The position numbers and the translations under genes are program-made. This document shows, piece by piece, positions 52,763 to 62,846 of a stretch of DNA of 64,000 nucleotides. The stretch covers positions 2,911,154 to 2,975,153 of the forward strand of contig NZ_KV917371.1 in assembly GCF_002019635.1 (NCBI RefSeq), given 5' to 3'. The stretch is from Metabacillus halosaccharovorans. GTDB taxonomy: Bacteria; Bacillota; Bacilli; Bacillales; Bacillaceae. Under the pieces are notes generated by a model. That model worked only from the letters and a program-made list of their open reading frames with translations. It ran no database searches and had not been told where the DNA came from. Position 1 is the first letter of the stretch. Each line of letters starts with the position of its first letter.

Positions 52763-53828
52763 ATTCCTCAGAAAGCTTAATCTCATTATCATCTTTGTGA
52801 TAATGATGAAAACTGTAAATTAGAGTATCTAAATGCTCTAATTGCTCACTATAATCGATGATTGAAGAAACGAGCGGCAACAGTGAATAGAAACAATCTG
52901 TATCATGTTGTTCATGATACCTCATAAACAAAGAAGTGAGTTGCTCCTTATTAAACTTGCCTTCCTCAGATATTTCGGTTGATGGTTGAGCCTTTGTTTT
53001 TCCGATAAATCTAAGCAAAGATTCTTCATGAAAATATAGAAGGTAATCTAATTCTGTTACGAGGATTTTTTGAAAATCCTCAGGCATTTGATTTAAGTCA
53101 TTTTCTAAGCGATGCAATTTTTTTAATGTTTCTAACGCTTTGTTTGTTGTGACAATCATTTGTCGAAAAAGAACGAGTTTTCTTGATTTTGCATAGCTTT
53201 CACGCTTAAAGTAATTTCGTTCTTCTTTATAATGTAAATAAAGCTGATCCAACTTGATCATTTTTTCTTTTAATTTTTCAATATCATCTTTTAATACATT
53301 ATGCTCAGAAGCATGGCGAATGTTAACTCTCATCCATTTGATAATATCTTCTGTGTTTTCTGCAATTCGGTTGTAAAGCTTTGTTTCGTATTTCGGTGGA
53401 AGAAATACTAAGTTGACGATAAAGGCTGCGAATACTCCGAGTAATATTGTGGAAAAGCGAATCAAGGCGATTTGAACAAAGTCGTCACCAGGGCTTTCTA
53501 ATATGGCGATAACCGTCACGAGAGCAACAGGAATTGTGCTTTCGGCCTTTAGTTTTATATTGATGGCAATGACGATAATCGCTGTGAGACCAATGATAAT
53601 CGGATTTGAGCCAAAAATTAATCCAAAGGTGATGGCTAATGCGGCACCAATGACATTTGCTTGAACCTGTTCAATAATAGAAATATAAGAGCGGTAAATA
53701 GTTGGTTGAATGGCAAAAATCGCTGAAATACCGGCAAAAGCAACAGAAGGCAATTCCAATGCTAATGCTAAAAATAAAGCTAGTGTAATGGCTATCCCTG
53801 TCTTAAGGATGCGTGCACCTAGTTTCAT
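52761..53828 (-). CDS. ygaE: YgaE, FUSC/aromatic-acid-exporter-type membrane protein
   Basis: The 355-aa protein has an N-terminal membrane block with five or six helices (residues 10-150; GIAITLALFLALAL, GAALAITFGLIFG, VALVTVIAIL) and a helical soluble C-terminal half. This is the DUF939/ArAE arrangement of proteins related to aromatic acid or aluminium-type exporters. The ATG follows AAAGGAATG with somewhat long spacing. Between ygaD and gsaB as in B. subtilis. Substrate unknown. Confidence 0.82.
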   Translation of the reverse strand: MKLGARILKTGIAITLALFLALALELPSVAFAGISAIFAIQPTIYRSYISIIEQVQANVIGAALAITFGLIFGSNPIIIGLTAIIVIAINIKLKAESTIPVALVTVIAILESPGDDFVQIALIRFSTILLGVFAAFIVNLVFLPPKYETKLYNRIAENTEDIIKWMRVNIRHASEHNVLKDDIEKLKEKMIKLDQLYLHYKEERNYFKRESYAKSRKLVLFRQMIVTTNKALETLKKLHRLENDLNQMPEDFQKILVTELDYLLYFHEESLLRFIGKTKAQPSTEISEEGKFNKEQLTSLFMRYHEQHDTDCFYSLLPLVSSIIDYSEQLEHLDTLIYSFHHYHKDDNEIKLSEE

Positions 53829-53990
53829 GTATGCTTAAAACATTCCTTTCGTTTTTCAAATAAACAACACTTTTATATAAAATCAATATCGTATGATACA
53901 GCCTTTTATTCCCTATTACAAGAAGTATTTACCCTATTTTACGAAAATGTAAATCGTCCATATTTTCTGAAAATAGTCTTTAATAGAAAA

Positions 53991-54043
53991 AGGAAGAGGT
54001 TGACTCTAGAGCTGTGCCCTTGGAAGGAGTCTTCCTCTTCTTT
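53991..54043 (-). terminator. Terminator of gsaB
   Basis: On the minus strand GAAGAGGAAGACTC pairs with GAGTCAACCTCTTC, then CTTTTTC. Confidence 0.75.
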
Positions 54044-54049
54044 TACATG

Positions 54050-55339
54050 CTATCTTAGTTCACTAAATGCTTGTTCAACAGCTTTTAATGTCACTTGGAT
54101 ATCTTCTTCAGTGTGTGCTGTTGTTAAGAACCAGGCTTCGTATTTCGAAGGAGCAAGGTTAATTCCTTGATTAAGCATGAGCTTAAAGAATTTTGCAAAC
54201 ATCTCACCGTCTGTGTTTTCAGCTTGTTCATAGTTTGAGATTTTTTCGGTTGTGAAGTAAATGGTTAATGCACCTTTTAATCGGTTGATCGTTATCGGAA
54301 TATTATATGTACGAGCATGCTGTAATATTCCTTCTTCAAGGATTTCCCCTAATTTATCAAGGTTTTCATAAACACCTTCTTGTTTCAGTACTTCCAGACA
54401 AGCTATTCCGGAAAGAATGGAAGCAGGATTACCAGCCATTGTTCCGGCTTGATAAGCAGGTCCTAATGGTGCAACTTGATCCATAATTTCTTTTTTACCG
54501 CCGTAAGCCCCGATTGGAAGACCGCCGCCGATAATTTTCCCCAGTGCTGTAAGGTCAGGGTACACACCTAGCAGATCTTGAGCTCCTCCATACATGAAAC
54601 GGAACGCAGTGATGACTTCATCATAAATAACTAAAGCTCCAGCTTTGTGGACAACATCATTTACTTCTTCTAAGAAACCGGGCTTCGGTTCAACAATTCC
54701 AAAGTTTCCTACGATTGGTTCAACAAGAATTGCAGCCACTTCATCTCCCCATTTATCTAAAGCTTCTTTTAATGGTTCGATTTCGTTAAATGGGACAGTG
54801 ATAACTTCTTGGGCAATGCTTTTTGGAACACCCGCAGAATCTGGAGTTCCTAATGTTGAAGGGCCGGATCCTGCTGCAACTAAAACAAGATCTGAATGGC
54901 CGTGGTAGCAGCCCGCAAATTTAATGATTTTCGTACGACCGGTATAGGCGCGTGCTACCCTTATCGTTGTCATGACAGCCTCTGTACCAGAGTTCACAAA
55001 ACGAACTTTGTCCATTGCAGGCATCGCTTCCTTCAGCATTTTTGCAAATGTGATTTCATGTGGAGTTGGTGTACCGTAAAGGACACCGGTTTCAGCTGCC
55101 CTGGTGATAGCTTCTGTAATATGCGGGTGAGCATGTCCAGTAATAATTGGGCCGTATGCAGCTAAATAATCGATATATTGATTACCGTCTACATCCCAGA
55201 AATAAGCACCTTTTGCTCTTTCCATGACAACAGGTGCTCCTCCGCCAACAGCTTTATAAGAACGGGAAGGAGAGTTAACTCCGCCTACAATATGTTGTAA
55301 AGCTTCTTCGTGTAATTGTTGTGATTTTGAAAAATTCAT
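54050..55339 (-). CDS. gsaB: Glutamate-1-semialdehyde 2,1-aminomutase GsaB
   Basis: The 429-aa PLP enzyme has the GSAM signature: [16 protein letters not shown] at the N-terminus, [17 protein letters not shown] (about 114-130), [10 protein letters not shown] (about 238) and the PLP Lys in [15 protein letters not shown] (about 263-277). It converts glutamate-1-semialdehyde to 5-aminolevulinate in haem synthesis. GsaB is the second copy in B. subtilis (HemL is the hem-operon one), and position here before bcp/perR identifies it as GsaB. The ATG follows GGAGG. Confidence 0.9.
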   Translation of the reverse strand: MNFSKSQQLHEEALQHIVGGVNSPSRSYKAVGGGAPVVMERAKGAYFWDVDGNQYIDYLAAYGPIITGHAHPHITEAITRAAETGVLYGTPTPHEITFAKMLKEAMPAMDKVRFVNSGTEAVMTTIRVARAYTGRTKIIKFAGCYHGHSDLVLVAAGSGPSTLGTPDSAGVPKSIAQEVITVPFNEIEPLKEALDKWGDEVAAILVEPIVGNFGIVEPKPGFLEEVNDVVHKAGALVIYDEVITAFRFMYGGAQDLLGVYPDLTALGKIIGGGLPIGAYGGKKEIMDQVAPLGPAYQAGTMAGNPASILSGIACLEVLKQEGVYENLDKLGEILEEGILQHARTYNIPITINRLKGALTIYFTTEKISNYEQAENTDGEMFAKFFKLMLNQGINLAPSKYEAWFLTTAHTEEDIQVTLKAVEQAFSELR

Positions 55340-55490
55340 CAGTATCCTCCTACTATGTAAAACATGAAAAGACTATGGCTATTCTAACACGAATCTTTGA
55401 ATCTAAAAAATTTGAAATTAGGTGCTTACCATTTGTTGAATGAACGCATTTTAGATAAACTAAGTTGTGGTCAGATTTGGAGGGAGTAAA

Positions 55491-56507
55491 ATGACAAACA
55501 TCATTGAAGTAAACCAATTACGCAAAGAATTTAAGTCATACTCGAGCAGACAAGGCTTAAAGGGTGCGTTTCGAGATTTATTAAATAGACAATACAAAAT
55601 CATTCCTGCTGTGAATGACGTAAGCTTTACTGTGAAGCAGGGGGAAATGGTTGGGTATATTGGTGAAAATGGAGCGGGGAAATCAACATCCATTAAAATG
55701 CTGACAGGGATCTTAACACCAACGTCAGGTAAAGTTTTGGTCAATGGGATGAATCCTCATAAAGAACGTGAACAGTTTGTACGATCAATCGGAGTTGTAT
55801 TCGGCCAGCGTTCACAGCTATGGTGGGATATCGCTGTCCAAGAGTCATTTCGTTTATTGAAAAAAGTATATAAAGTGTCTGATAAAGATTATAACGAGCA
55901 TATGGAGCATGTCATTTCTACACTTGATATAGGTCCCTTGCTAGATAAGCCTGTCAGAAAGTTGTCTCTTGGACAAAGAATGAGATGTGAGCTTGCAGCA
56001 GCACTTATTCACAATCCACCTCTTTTGTTTTTGGATGAGCCGACAATCGGTCTTGATGTACTTGTGAAGCTTAAGATTCGTCAATTTTTAAAAGAAATGA
56101 ATGAAAAATACAAAACCACGATTCTTCTGACAACCCATGACCTTTCAGATATTGAAGCACTTTGCGAGCGTGTCATTATGCTTGATGAAGGGAAAGTCAT
56201 CTATGATGGTGCTTTAGCAAAGCTGCGTTCACATTGGGGAGAAGGAAAACAAATTGAATTTCAATTTGAACAGGAAGTACTTGAAGAACAGCTCAGCTTC
56301 TTAACTCAGGATCTTGATGTGGTGTGGCAAAAGGGAGATAAATTGCTTTCGTGGAATGCTCTTGTTAGTGATAAGGAATCACAAATGTCTGAGTTAATTG
56401 GTCGGATAGTAGGGACACATCAAATTACAGATGTAAGTGTGAAAGAGATTTCCACTGAAGAAGTTATTCGTAATATCTATGAAAAAGGAGAGGCCCTTTC
56501 AAGCTGA
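55491..56507 (+). CDS. ABC transporter ATPase (COG4586 type)
   Basis: The 338-aa ATPase has Walker A GENGAGKST (about 63-71), FGQRSQLWWDIAVQESF (about 108-124) that marks the COG4586 group, signature SLGQRMR (about 157) and LFLDEPTIGLD. ATG 55491 follows GGAGGGAG; the frame reaches 55467. The two permease genes follow at 10 and 5 nt, forming one operon. Export of an unknown substrate is expected. These genes are inserted between gsaB and bcp relative to B. subtilis. Confidence 0.88.
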   Translation: MTNIIEVNQLRKEFKSYSSRQGLKGAFRDLLNRQYKIIPAVNDVSFTVKQGEMVGYIGENGAGKSTSIKMLTGILTPTSGKVLVNGMNPHKEREQFVRSIGVVFGQRSQLWWDIAVQESFRLLKKVYKVSDKDYNEHMEHVISTLDIGPLLDKPVRKLSLGQRMRCELAAALIHNPPLLFLDEPTIGLDVLVKLKIRQFLKEMNEKYKTTILLTTHDLSDIEALCERVIMLDEGKVIYDGALAKLRSHWGEGKQIEFQFEQEVLEEQLSFLTQDLDVVWQKGDKLLSWNALVSDKESQMSELIGRIVGTHQITDVSVKEISTEEVIRNIYEKGEALSS

Positions 56508-56516
56508 GGTGAAAAC

Positions 56517-57308
56517 ATGGATAAATATATTGAAATGATAAGAATCCGCTTTTTAATGATGCTTGCGTATCGAACCAATTATTATAGCGGAATTTTGATT
56601 TATAGCATAAATATAGGTGCCTATTATTTTTTATGGACCGCGATATATGGCGGGAAAGAATCGATTGAAGGATTATCAGCAGTTCAAATGACAACATATA
56701 TTGCTGTGTCATGGATGGCGAGGGCGTTTTATTTTAACAATATTGATCGTGAAATTGCCCTTGAGATAAAAGAAGGAAAAGTTGCAGTCGAACTCATAAG
56801 ACCTTATAACTACCTTGGCATGAAAACGATGCAGGCATTTGGTGAGGGGATTTTCCGTTTGGTATTCTTCTCGGTACCGGGGATGGTCATTGTAGCCCTT
56901 GTTTTTCCGATGGAGTTTTCAACAAATGGATTAACATGGCTTTTATTTGCAAGCTCACTTGTGTTTAGTTTTATCGTGAATACTCAGATTAACTTAATTA
57001 CGGGGATGTTAACATTTTTCTTGTTTAATAATGACGGATTAATGAGAGCGAAGCGGGTGATCATTGATCTGTTCTCAGGTCTGTTATTACCAATCAGCTT
57101 TTACCCTATATGGGCCCAGGACATAATGGTATATTTTCCATTTCAGGCGATCAGCTATATTCCCAGCATGATTTTTACTGAAGGAATAAAAGGAAATGAA
57201 GTTCTTCAAGCTATTTTGTTGCAAGGATTTTGGGCATTTGTATTGTTCCTCCCAATTCAGGTTCTTTGGGCTATCGCAAAAAAACGAATGATCATTCAGG
57301 GAGGATGA
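56517..57308 (+). CDS. ABC-2 permease subunit 1 (COG4587 type)
   Basis: The 263-aa membrane protein has six hydrophobic helices (for example YSGILIYSINIGAYYFLW near 24, FSTNGLTWLLFASSLVFSFI, VLFLPIQVLWAI). ERY-type N-terminal IRIRFLMMLAYRTNYYSG is typical of COG4587. ATG 56517 follows TGAGGTG. Partner of the ATPase upstream and the permease downstream in an ABC-2 heterodimer. Confidence 0.85.
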   Translation: MDKYIEMIRIRFLMMLAYRTNYYSGILIYSINIGAYYFLWTAIYGGKESIEGLSAVQMTTYIAVSWMARAFYFNNIDREIALEIKEGKVAVELIRPYNYLGMKTMQAFGEGIFRLVFFSVPGMVIVALVFPMEFSTNGLTWLLFASSLVFSFIVNTQINLITGMLTFFLFNNDGLMRAKRVIIDLFSGLLLPISFYPIWAQDIMVYFPFQAISYIPSMIFTEGIKGNEVLQAILLQGFWAFVLFLPIQVLWAIAKKRMIIQGG

Positions 57309-57312
57309 TGAG

Positions 57313-58098
57313 ATGTTTTATTTTTCAATGTTCACCCAATATGTAGGACAATATATGAAAACAAGAATGCAATACAGAGCTGATATGGTTGTGGAATTGC
57401 TGTCAGATATGTTGTTTCAAGTAACGAATTTGGTCTTTATTCTTGTAGTATTTGGTCATACGCAGTTTTTAAGCGGCTGGACTCGTGATGAAATTATCTT
57501 TATTTACGGATTTTTCTTAGTTCCATTTGCTGTGTTTGGTGCATTTTTTAATATTTGGGATTTTAATGAACGGTATATCGTAAAAGGGGAAATGGATCGT
57601 ATTTTAACAAGACCGATTCACAGTCTGTTTCAAGTGATTTTGGAACGGATGGAGCTTGAGTCTTTATTTGGAGCAATTACCGGTATTATTATTATGGGGT
57701 ATGCGTCGATTCAACTTTGTTTAAGTTTTCATTGGTATGATAGCATCTTTTTTATTATCTTTGTGATAAGCGGGGCCCTTGTATATGCAGGGATTTTTGT
57801 TTCATTAGCAAGCATCGGATTTTGGTCAGATGCCCGTACATCCCTTATGCCTATGATGTACAATATCGGAAACTATGGTCGTTATCCGGTTGATATCTAT
57901 AATTCGGTTATCCGCTTTGTATTAACATGGATCCTGCCGTTCGCATTTGTCGGTGTGTATCCGGCAGCTTATTTTCTAAATAAAGAAGAATGGTATGTGT
58001 ATTCCTTTTTGACTCCTGTAATAGGGATCGTGTTTTTTGTGCTTTCTGTATTTTTATGGAATCAAGGGGTAAAAAGGTATAGAGGTGCAGGAAATTAA
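57313..58098 (+). CDS. ABC-2 permease subunit 2 (COG3694 type)
   Basis: The 261-aa membrane protein has six helices and the family block RPIHSLFQVILERMELESLF (about 97-116). The start ATG 57313 follows GGGAGGATGATGAG. It forms the third cistron with a strong terminator after it. The trio resembles drug or lipid exporters, with no proven substrate. Confidence 0.85.
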   Translation: MFYFSMFTQYVGQYMKTRMQYRADMVVELLSDMLFQVTNLVFILVVFGHTQFLSGWTRDEIIFIYGFFLVPFAVFGAFFNIWDFNERYIVKGEMDRILTRPIHSLFQVILERMELESLFGAITGIIIMGYASIQLCLSFHWYDSIFFIIFVISGALVYAGIFVSLASIGFWSDARTSLMPMMYNIGNYGRYPVDIYNSVIRFVLTWILPFAFVGVYPAAYFLNKEEWYVYSFLTPVIGIVFFVLSVFLWNQGVKRYRGAGN

Positions 58099-58107
58099 TT
58101 TTGGCTA

Positions 58108-58147
58108 CAAAAAAGGACTTAGCTCTTTCATGCTAAGTCCTTTTTAT
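58108..58147 (+). terminator. Terminator of the ABC-2 operon
   Basis: AAAAAGGACTTAGC / GCTAAGTCCTTTTT with loop TCTTTCAT. Confidence 0.9.
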
Positions 58148-58219
58148 TATTTTTTCATAACCGGGCATAGGCGTGTATATATTGTATAAAGGACAACCTT
58201 AAATAGGGTGGGGGAAAAT

Positions 58220-58618
58220 GTGGGCCTTCTATTTGGTATATGTATTGCCGTCTGTATCTTTATGAGTTTTAGATATGTAGTGATTGTTTGCTTTCAAAAG
58301 AATTTTTTATCAGTAGAAACAATTATTATGATTATGTATCTATATATATCCCTTCTATTAGGGTTCGGGGTCATCTATTTAATTTGTATCCAAAGCAGTA
58401 TTCCGGTCTTGCAAGAAGCTGGAAACGTCACAACGGGAGGCTATTTTGATAACCTATTTACCTCTCTATACTTTAGTGCGGTGACATTGTTTTCATTAGG
58501 TTATGGTGACGTTGTTCCGGTCGGCATAGGTCGGTTTTTAGCAGTTATAGAATCTTTAATTGGCTATGTTCTTCCAGCTGTTTTCTTAGCACGTACAGTT
58601 ATTGGCATCGAAAAATAG
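58220..58618 (+). CDS. Two-helix potassium channel-like protein
   Basis: The 132-aa protein has helices at about 2-22, 34-57 and 103-125 around a pore loop (77-97) with the K+ selectivity filter LGYGD (93-97). There is no RCK or cyclic-nucleotide domain. GTG 58220 follows GGGGG at five bases; GTG 58208 overlaps that site. It is likely a tetrameric K+ channel. Between the ABC-2 operon and bcp it has no B. subtilis counterpart. Confidence 0.82.
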   Translation: MGLLFGICIAVCIFMSFRYVVIVCFQKNFLSVETIIMIMYLYISLLLGFGVIYLICIQSSIPVLQEAGNVTTGGYFDNLFTSLYFSAVTLFSLGYGDVVPVGIGRFLAVIESLIGYVLPAVFLARTVIGIEK

Positions 58619-58686
58619 TTCAGAGTTGTAGGATGACAAAAAGTTGGTTACGCTAATGAGAGAACGAAAAAGTTGGAGGGATTTTT

Positions 58687-59157
58687 ATGTCAATTGAAGT
58701 TGGTAATATTGTACCTAACATAGAATTAGTAGCAGACAGTGGAGAAAAGGTAAGTTTAACTGATTATAAAGGGAAATATGTTGTATTATATTTTTACCCG
58801 AAGGATATGACACCTGGTTGTACAACTGAGGCATGTGACTTCCGGGACCAGCATCAAAGCTTTGCAGACGTTAATGCAGTCATCGTCGGAGTAAGTCCTG
58901 ATCCACAGGAAAAACACCAAAAGTTTAAAGAAAAACATGACTTGCCTTTTCAACTATTAGTTGATGATGAACACCAATTAGCAGAAGCTTTTGACGTGTG
59001 GAAGCTGAAGAAAAACTTCGGAAAAGAATATATGGGAATTGAGCGATCTACTTTTATTATTGATCCTGATGGGAAAATCATCAAAGAATGGAGAAAGGTA
59101 AAAGTAAAAGATCATGTTGAGGAAGCTTTGAATTACATAAAAGAAATTCAATCTTAA
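58687..59157 (+). CDS. bcp: Bcp-type thioredoxin-dependent peroxiredoxin
   Basis: The 156-aa protein has the AhpC/TSA fold with peroxidatic C45 in PKDMTPGCTTEAC and the second Cys, C50, five residues on, the one-helix resolving arrangement of Bcp/PrxQ. It reduces peroxides using thioredoxin. The ATG follows TTGGAGGG. In B. subtilis (ygaF) it lies just upstream of perR; here two genes lie between. No Per box was seen before it. Confidence 0.9.
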   Translation: MSIEVGNIVPNIELVADSGEKVSLTDYKGKYVVLYFYPKDMTPGCTTEACDFRDQHQSFADVNAVIVGVSPDPQEKHQKFKEKHDLPFQLLVDDEHQLAEAFDVWKLKKNFGKEYMGIERSTFIIDPDGKIIKEWRKVKVKDHVEEALNYIKEIQS

Positions 59158-59172
59158 TAAATAGAAGGTGCC

Positions 59173-60285
59173 ATGATGAGAGATGAGAGAATAAAAAAAC
59201 TTGCCGCAGTTCTGTTAAATCACTCGGTGAAAGTGAAGAAAGGGGAAAGAGTGTTAATTAGGGGTCACTTAAATACAAAACCTCTAATAACGGAAATCAT
59301 TGATCAAACCTATTCATTGGGAGCATATCCTTATGTGGAAATACTTGATGATGAGATTACACTGCATCTAGCCAAGAACTATCAAAAAGCACAATTGGAA
59401 ACACAAGCAAAATGGCAAATGCAAACATATCAAGATGTAGATGCCATTATTGTCATTATTGGGGAAGAAAATGATGCGGAAATGGCCGAGGTACCTGCAG
59501 AAATGCATAAACTCCGCGGAGAAATTATGAAGCCGGTATCTGAATTCTATGTAAATCATCGTAAATGGGTGCTGTTGAATTATCCGACAAAGGGATTAGC
59601 TCAGAAAGCAGGAATGAGCACTAGTTCCTTTGAAGATTATCTATTTGATGTGTGTACAGTCGATTATGACAAAATGGCAAGTGCTGCCGAGCCCCTAAAA
59701 GAATTAATGGAAAAAACAGACCGTGTTAGAATTACAGGGCCTGGCACCGATTTGCAGTTCTCGATCAAAGGTATTCCGGTGATTCCATGTACGGGTGAAG
59801 CAAATGTACCTGATGGTGAAATCTTTACTGCCCCGATTAAAGACTCTGTTAATGGAACGATTTCCTTCAACACACCTTGTCCCTATCACGGAATTACGTT
59901 CCGCGATGTGAAACTTACGTTTGAAAATGGGAAAATCGTTGATGCGGTTTCAGATCAAACCGAAAAATTGAATGAAATTCTGGATACAGATGAGGGTGCA
60001 AGATATATCGGGGAATTTGCATTAGGGTTCCATCCTTATATTGAAGAACCGATTGGTGATATTTTGTTTGATGAAAAGATTTGCGGAAGCTTTCATTTTA
60101 CACCTGGTGAGGCATATGAAGAAGCGAATAATGGAAATAAATCGGCGATCCATTGGGATATGGTGTTAATTCAAAGACCTGAGTATGGCGGAGGAGAAAT
60201 TTATTTTGATGATGTGCTTGTTCGAAAAGACGGCCAATTTGTTCTTCCAGAGCTAAAGGGCTTAAACCAGGAAAATCTTAAGTAA
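59173..60285 (+). CDS. M29-family aminopeptidase
   Basis: The 370-aa protein is an M29 (AmpS/T) leucyl-type aminopeptidase: TGEANVPDGEIFTAP (about 220) with the metal Glu residues, LGFHPYIEEPIGDILFDEK (about 282), HFTPGEAYEEANNGNKSAIH (about 305) and WDMV supply His/Asp ligands. ATG 59173 follows AGAAGGTG, 15 nt after bcp stop, so it may be cotranscribed. It releases N-terminal residues in the cytoplasm. A second ATG follows immediately. Confidence 0.87.
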   Translation: MMRDERIKKLAAVLLNHSVKVKKGERVLIRGHLNTKPLITEIIDQTYSLGAYPYVEILDDEITLHLAKNYQKAQLETQAKWQMQTYQDVDAIIVIIGEENDAEMAEVPAEMHKLRGEIMKPVSEFYVNHRKWVLLNYPTKGLAQKAGMSTSSFEDYLFDVCTVDYDKMASAAEPLKELMEKTDRVRITGPGTDLQFSIKGIPVIPCTGEANVPDGEIFTAPIKDSVNGTISFNTPCPYHGITFRDVKLTFENGKIVDAVSDQTEKLNEILDTDEGARYIGEFALGFHPYIEEPIGDILFDEKICGSFHFTPGEAYEEANNGNKSAIHWDMVLIQRPEYGGGEIYFDDVLVRKDGQFVLPELKGLNQENLK

Positions 60286-60395
60286 AATATTGAGCCTATT
60301 TTTAAAACGTAAGGCAAACGTCCAGCCAAATTTATAGATTGTGCGTAGATTATTAGGGAAGGCATTACCTCCTCAAATGTTAGCGCCGGATTGGA

Positions 60396-60425
60396 AGTGC
60401 GGACTAAGGTCCGCACTCTTTTTTA
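60396..60425 (+). terminator. Terminator of the bcp-aminopeptidase unit
   Basis: AGTGCGGAC / GTCCGCACT with loop TAAG, then CTTTTTTTT. The remainder of the 60286-60599 gap shows nothing else clear. Confidence 0.9.
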
Positions 60426-60599
60426 TTTAATGCTTTGATACCTTTATACTTTGTTACTTTGTATCTAGGCTTGCCTACCGCAGGAGTCTCGCATATCCGT
60501 TCCAATCAACCAAAGTAGTTTTGTGTACAGAACATAAGGGAAACTTTTAACGAGCCAATTTTTTTGAAACTTAGAATATACAAAAAGGGGAAAATAATT

Positions 60600-61553
60600 G
60601 TGAAGGTATTATCTACAGTTAAACTACCAGAATATATGAAAGAGGATTTAAGTCGTTCTTATCCGGATGTTGTGTTTTATCATGATAAAAAAATAAATGA
60701 GGCACTTGATCTATTACCAAAGGCAGATATTATCTTGACGTATGGAGAGGATTTGACAGAGGACCATATTAACCAGGCTAAGAATCTGAAATGGATGATG
60801 GTTGCCTCAGCCGGGATTGATCAACTTCCTTTTAGTGTGCTTGAAGAGCGCGATATTTTGGTGACGAATTCAAAAGGTGTGCATGCTATTCCGATGGCTG
60901 AGTATTGTATCTCTATGATGCTTCAAGTTTCAAGACAAGCGGGAGTGTTAGCTGAAAACCAGCGATTACATAATTGGGATCGACGTGTGAGAATGGAAGA
61001 ACTTTATGAGAAAACAGTGCTTATTATCGGAACAGGAGCAATAGGAACTGCAACTGCAAAGCTAACTCAAGCATTCGGGATGAATGTGATGGGTGTAAAT
61101 AGTGATGGAAGAAAAGTTGAACATTATGATAAAACGTATAAAATGAGTGAGGTGAAAGACCCGCTGTCTCAAGCTGATTTTGTTATTTCCGTTCTCCCAA
61201 GCACAGATCGAACAAAAGGACTACTAAATAAGGAATTCTTTCAAAACATGAAAGATCATGCTGTGTTTATCAACATTGGAAGAGGTGACGTGGTCGTCGA
61301 AAAGGATTTAATTGATGTGCTTAAAACAAACAGATCCATTCATGCTGTTTTAGATGTATTTGAAACAGAGCCACTACCAGCAGAGCATGAGCTTTGGGAC
61401 ATGGAAAATGTTACGATTACCCCTCATCTATCGGGAATCACGAAAAGGTACCTACCCAGAGCAATGGAGATTTTCAAAAGCAATCTTGCTGATTATATAA
61501 GTAATGAACATAAACAGATGAAAAATAAGATTTCACTAGGTAAAAGATATTAA
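60600..61553 (+). CDS. D-2-hydroxyacid dehydrogenase
   Basis: The 317-aa protein has the NAD loop VLIIGTGAIGTATAKL (about 140), the catalytic Arg in FINIGRGDVVVEKDLID (about 222), Glu in DVFETEPLP (about 252) and His in TITPHLSG (about 277). Start GTG 60600 follows AAAAGGGG at nine bases; the open frame begins at 60564. It reduces or oxidises a 2-hydroxyacid of unknown identity. It is not part of the B. subtilis ygaF-perR order. Confidence 0.85.
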   Translation: MKVLSTVKLPEYMKEDLSRSYPDVVFYHDKKINEALDLLPKADIILTYGEDLTEDHINQAKNLKWMMVASAGIDQLPFSVLEERDILVTNSKGVHAIPMAEYCISMMLQVSRQAGVLAENQRLHNWDRRVRMEELYEKTVLIIGTGAIGTATAKLTQAFGMNVMGVNSDGRKVEHYDKTYKMSEVKDPLSQADFVISVLPSTDRTKGLLNKEFFQNMKDHAVFINIGRGDVVVEKDLIDVLKTNRSIHAVLDVFETEPLPAEHELWDMENVTITPHLSGITKRYLPRAMEIFKSNLADYISNEHKQMKNKISLGKRY

Positions 61554-61604
61554 TAAGGGCATGAATGAAAGATTGTGGTAAATAATACATTGTATAAGTA
61601 ACGT

Positions 61605-61634
61605 TTGACAAAAGTCGTAGTAACAATGTACACT
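61605..61634 (+). promoter_or_regulatory. perR promoter
   Basis: Perfect TTGACA (61605-61610), 18-nt spacer, TACACT (61629-61634). The Per box begins two bases later. Confidence 0.6.
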
Positions 61635-61636
61635 AA

Positions 61637-61651
61637 TTATAAACATTATAA
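61637..61651 (+). promoter_or_regulatory. Per box
   Basis: TTATAAACATTATAA matches the Per box TTATAATnATTATAA at all positions but one. It lies over the transcription start of perR, as expected for autorepression. Confidence 0.75.
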
Positions 61652-61686
61652 TGTAAGAATTTTTATAGAAGTGAGGTGCATGGCGG

Positions 61687-62124
61687 ATGTCTGAACATCA
61701 ATTAAAGGATGCATTAGATACCCTGAAACAAACTGGAGTACGTATTACACCTCAACGTCATGCTATACTTGAATTCTTGGTCGATTCCATGATTCACCCT
61801 ACAGCCGATGATATATATAAAGCATTAGAAGGAAAATTCCCTAATATGAGTGTTGCTACTGTTTATAACAACTTAAGGGTATTTCGTGAAGTTGGACTTG
61901 TTAAGGAATTAACGTATGGCGATGCATCTAGTCGTTTTGATTTTGTAACGTCGGATCACTATCACGTCATTTGTGAAGGTTGCGGAAAGATTGTTGATTT
62001 TTCTTATCCGGGACTTGATGAAGTTGAGGCTTTAGCTGCACATGTAACGGGATTTAAAGTTAGTCACCACCGTATGGAAATTTACGGATTGTGCAACAGC
62101 TGTGAAAAGAAAGAAACACATTAA
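61687..62124 (+). CDS. perR: Peroxide-sensing repressor PerR
   Basis: The 145-aa Fur-family protein has all PerR residues: regulatory metal ligands H37, D85, H91, H93 and D104, and the structural zinc Cys C96, C99, C136 and C139. The winged helix with [10 protein letters not shown] (about 54-63) reads DNA. H37 and H91 are the residues oxidised by peroxide in B. subtilis PerR. The ATG follows GTGAGGTG. Its own promoter carries a Per box. Next to ygzB, as in B. subtilis. Confidence 0.95.
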   Translation: MSEHQLKDALDTLKQTGVRITPQRHAILEFLVDSMIHPTADDIYKALEGKFPNMSVATVYNNLRVFREVGLVKELTYGDASSRFDFVTSDHYHVICEGCGKIVDFSYPGLDEVEALAAHVTGFKVSHHRMEIYGLCNSCEKKETH

Positions 62125-62161
62125 AACAAGCTATTTATAACTTGTTTTTGCATTGATTTAA

Positions 62162-62193
62162 AAAAGAACGGCAGAATTTAGCCGTTCTTTTCT
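62162..62193. terminator. Bidirectional terminator between perR and ygzB
   Basis: AAAAGAACGGC / GCCGTTCTTTT, 11 bp perfect, with A- and T-runs on both flanks. Confidence 0.9.
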
Positions 62194-62198
62194 GTGTG

Positions 62199-62552
62199 CT
62201 ATTTAAGCTTCTTACGATTATAGCTTTCATCAAATTCTTTACCTTCAAGATCCTTGTCCAATGTGAGAGGTTCTTTACAATACATACACATATCAACACG
62301 TCCTAATATCTTTGTGTGTTTCCCGCAATTTGGACAGGTTACTTGAACAGCTTTTGTTGATAGCATACCAATCCAGAAATAAACAACCGTACTTGCAATG
62401 ATCGACAACATACCTAACATCATGAAAATCGTCATCACCCACATGTTTGTACGGAAGAAAACACCGATATACATAATGATAAATCCAACAAAGATTAAGC
62501 TTAAAGCGAAGGTTCTTATTTTATTGATTTTACTTGTATATTTACGAGCCAT
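62199..62552 (-). CDS. ygzB: YgzB-family membrane protein with zinc ribbon
   Basis: The 117-aa protein has two membrane helices (about 12-33 and 38-62) and a C-terminal CPNCGK...CMYC zinc ribbon (about 74-95). ATG 62552 follows AGGAGGG; the open frame reaches 62726 but only this start has a site. Convergent with perR as in B. subtilis. Function unknown. Confidence 0.87.
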   Translation of the reverse strand: MARKYTSKINKIRTFALSLIFVGFIIMYIGVFFRTNMWVMTIFMMLGMLSIIASTVVYFWIGMLSTKAVQVTCPNCGKHTKILGRVDMCMYCKEPLTLDKDLEGKEFDESYNRKKLK

Positions 62553-62846
62553 ACTTTGCCCTCCTAATGACGATAAAGCGAGTTTAGCGCTTTCTATCCT
62601 TATGCTTTTTAATCTTATCAGAAATGATATTTTTTTGGTACTAGTTTTAGAATAGAGGAATAGAAACTCGCTTATCCCATTCTTAACAGGCAGTAAGACT
62701 CCGACTTCAAGATTCGAGAGAAACAAAGAAGATAACTGGGAGATAACTGCCTATAAAGATCCGATAAGTCTCGCTTTAATAGAAGAGGGTTTTTTAAGAC
62801 TAATGTAGAAACATTATTAAAGCCAATATAATGGAGGATGATGTTG

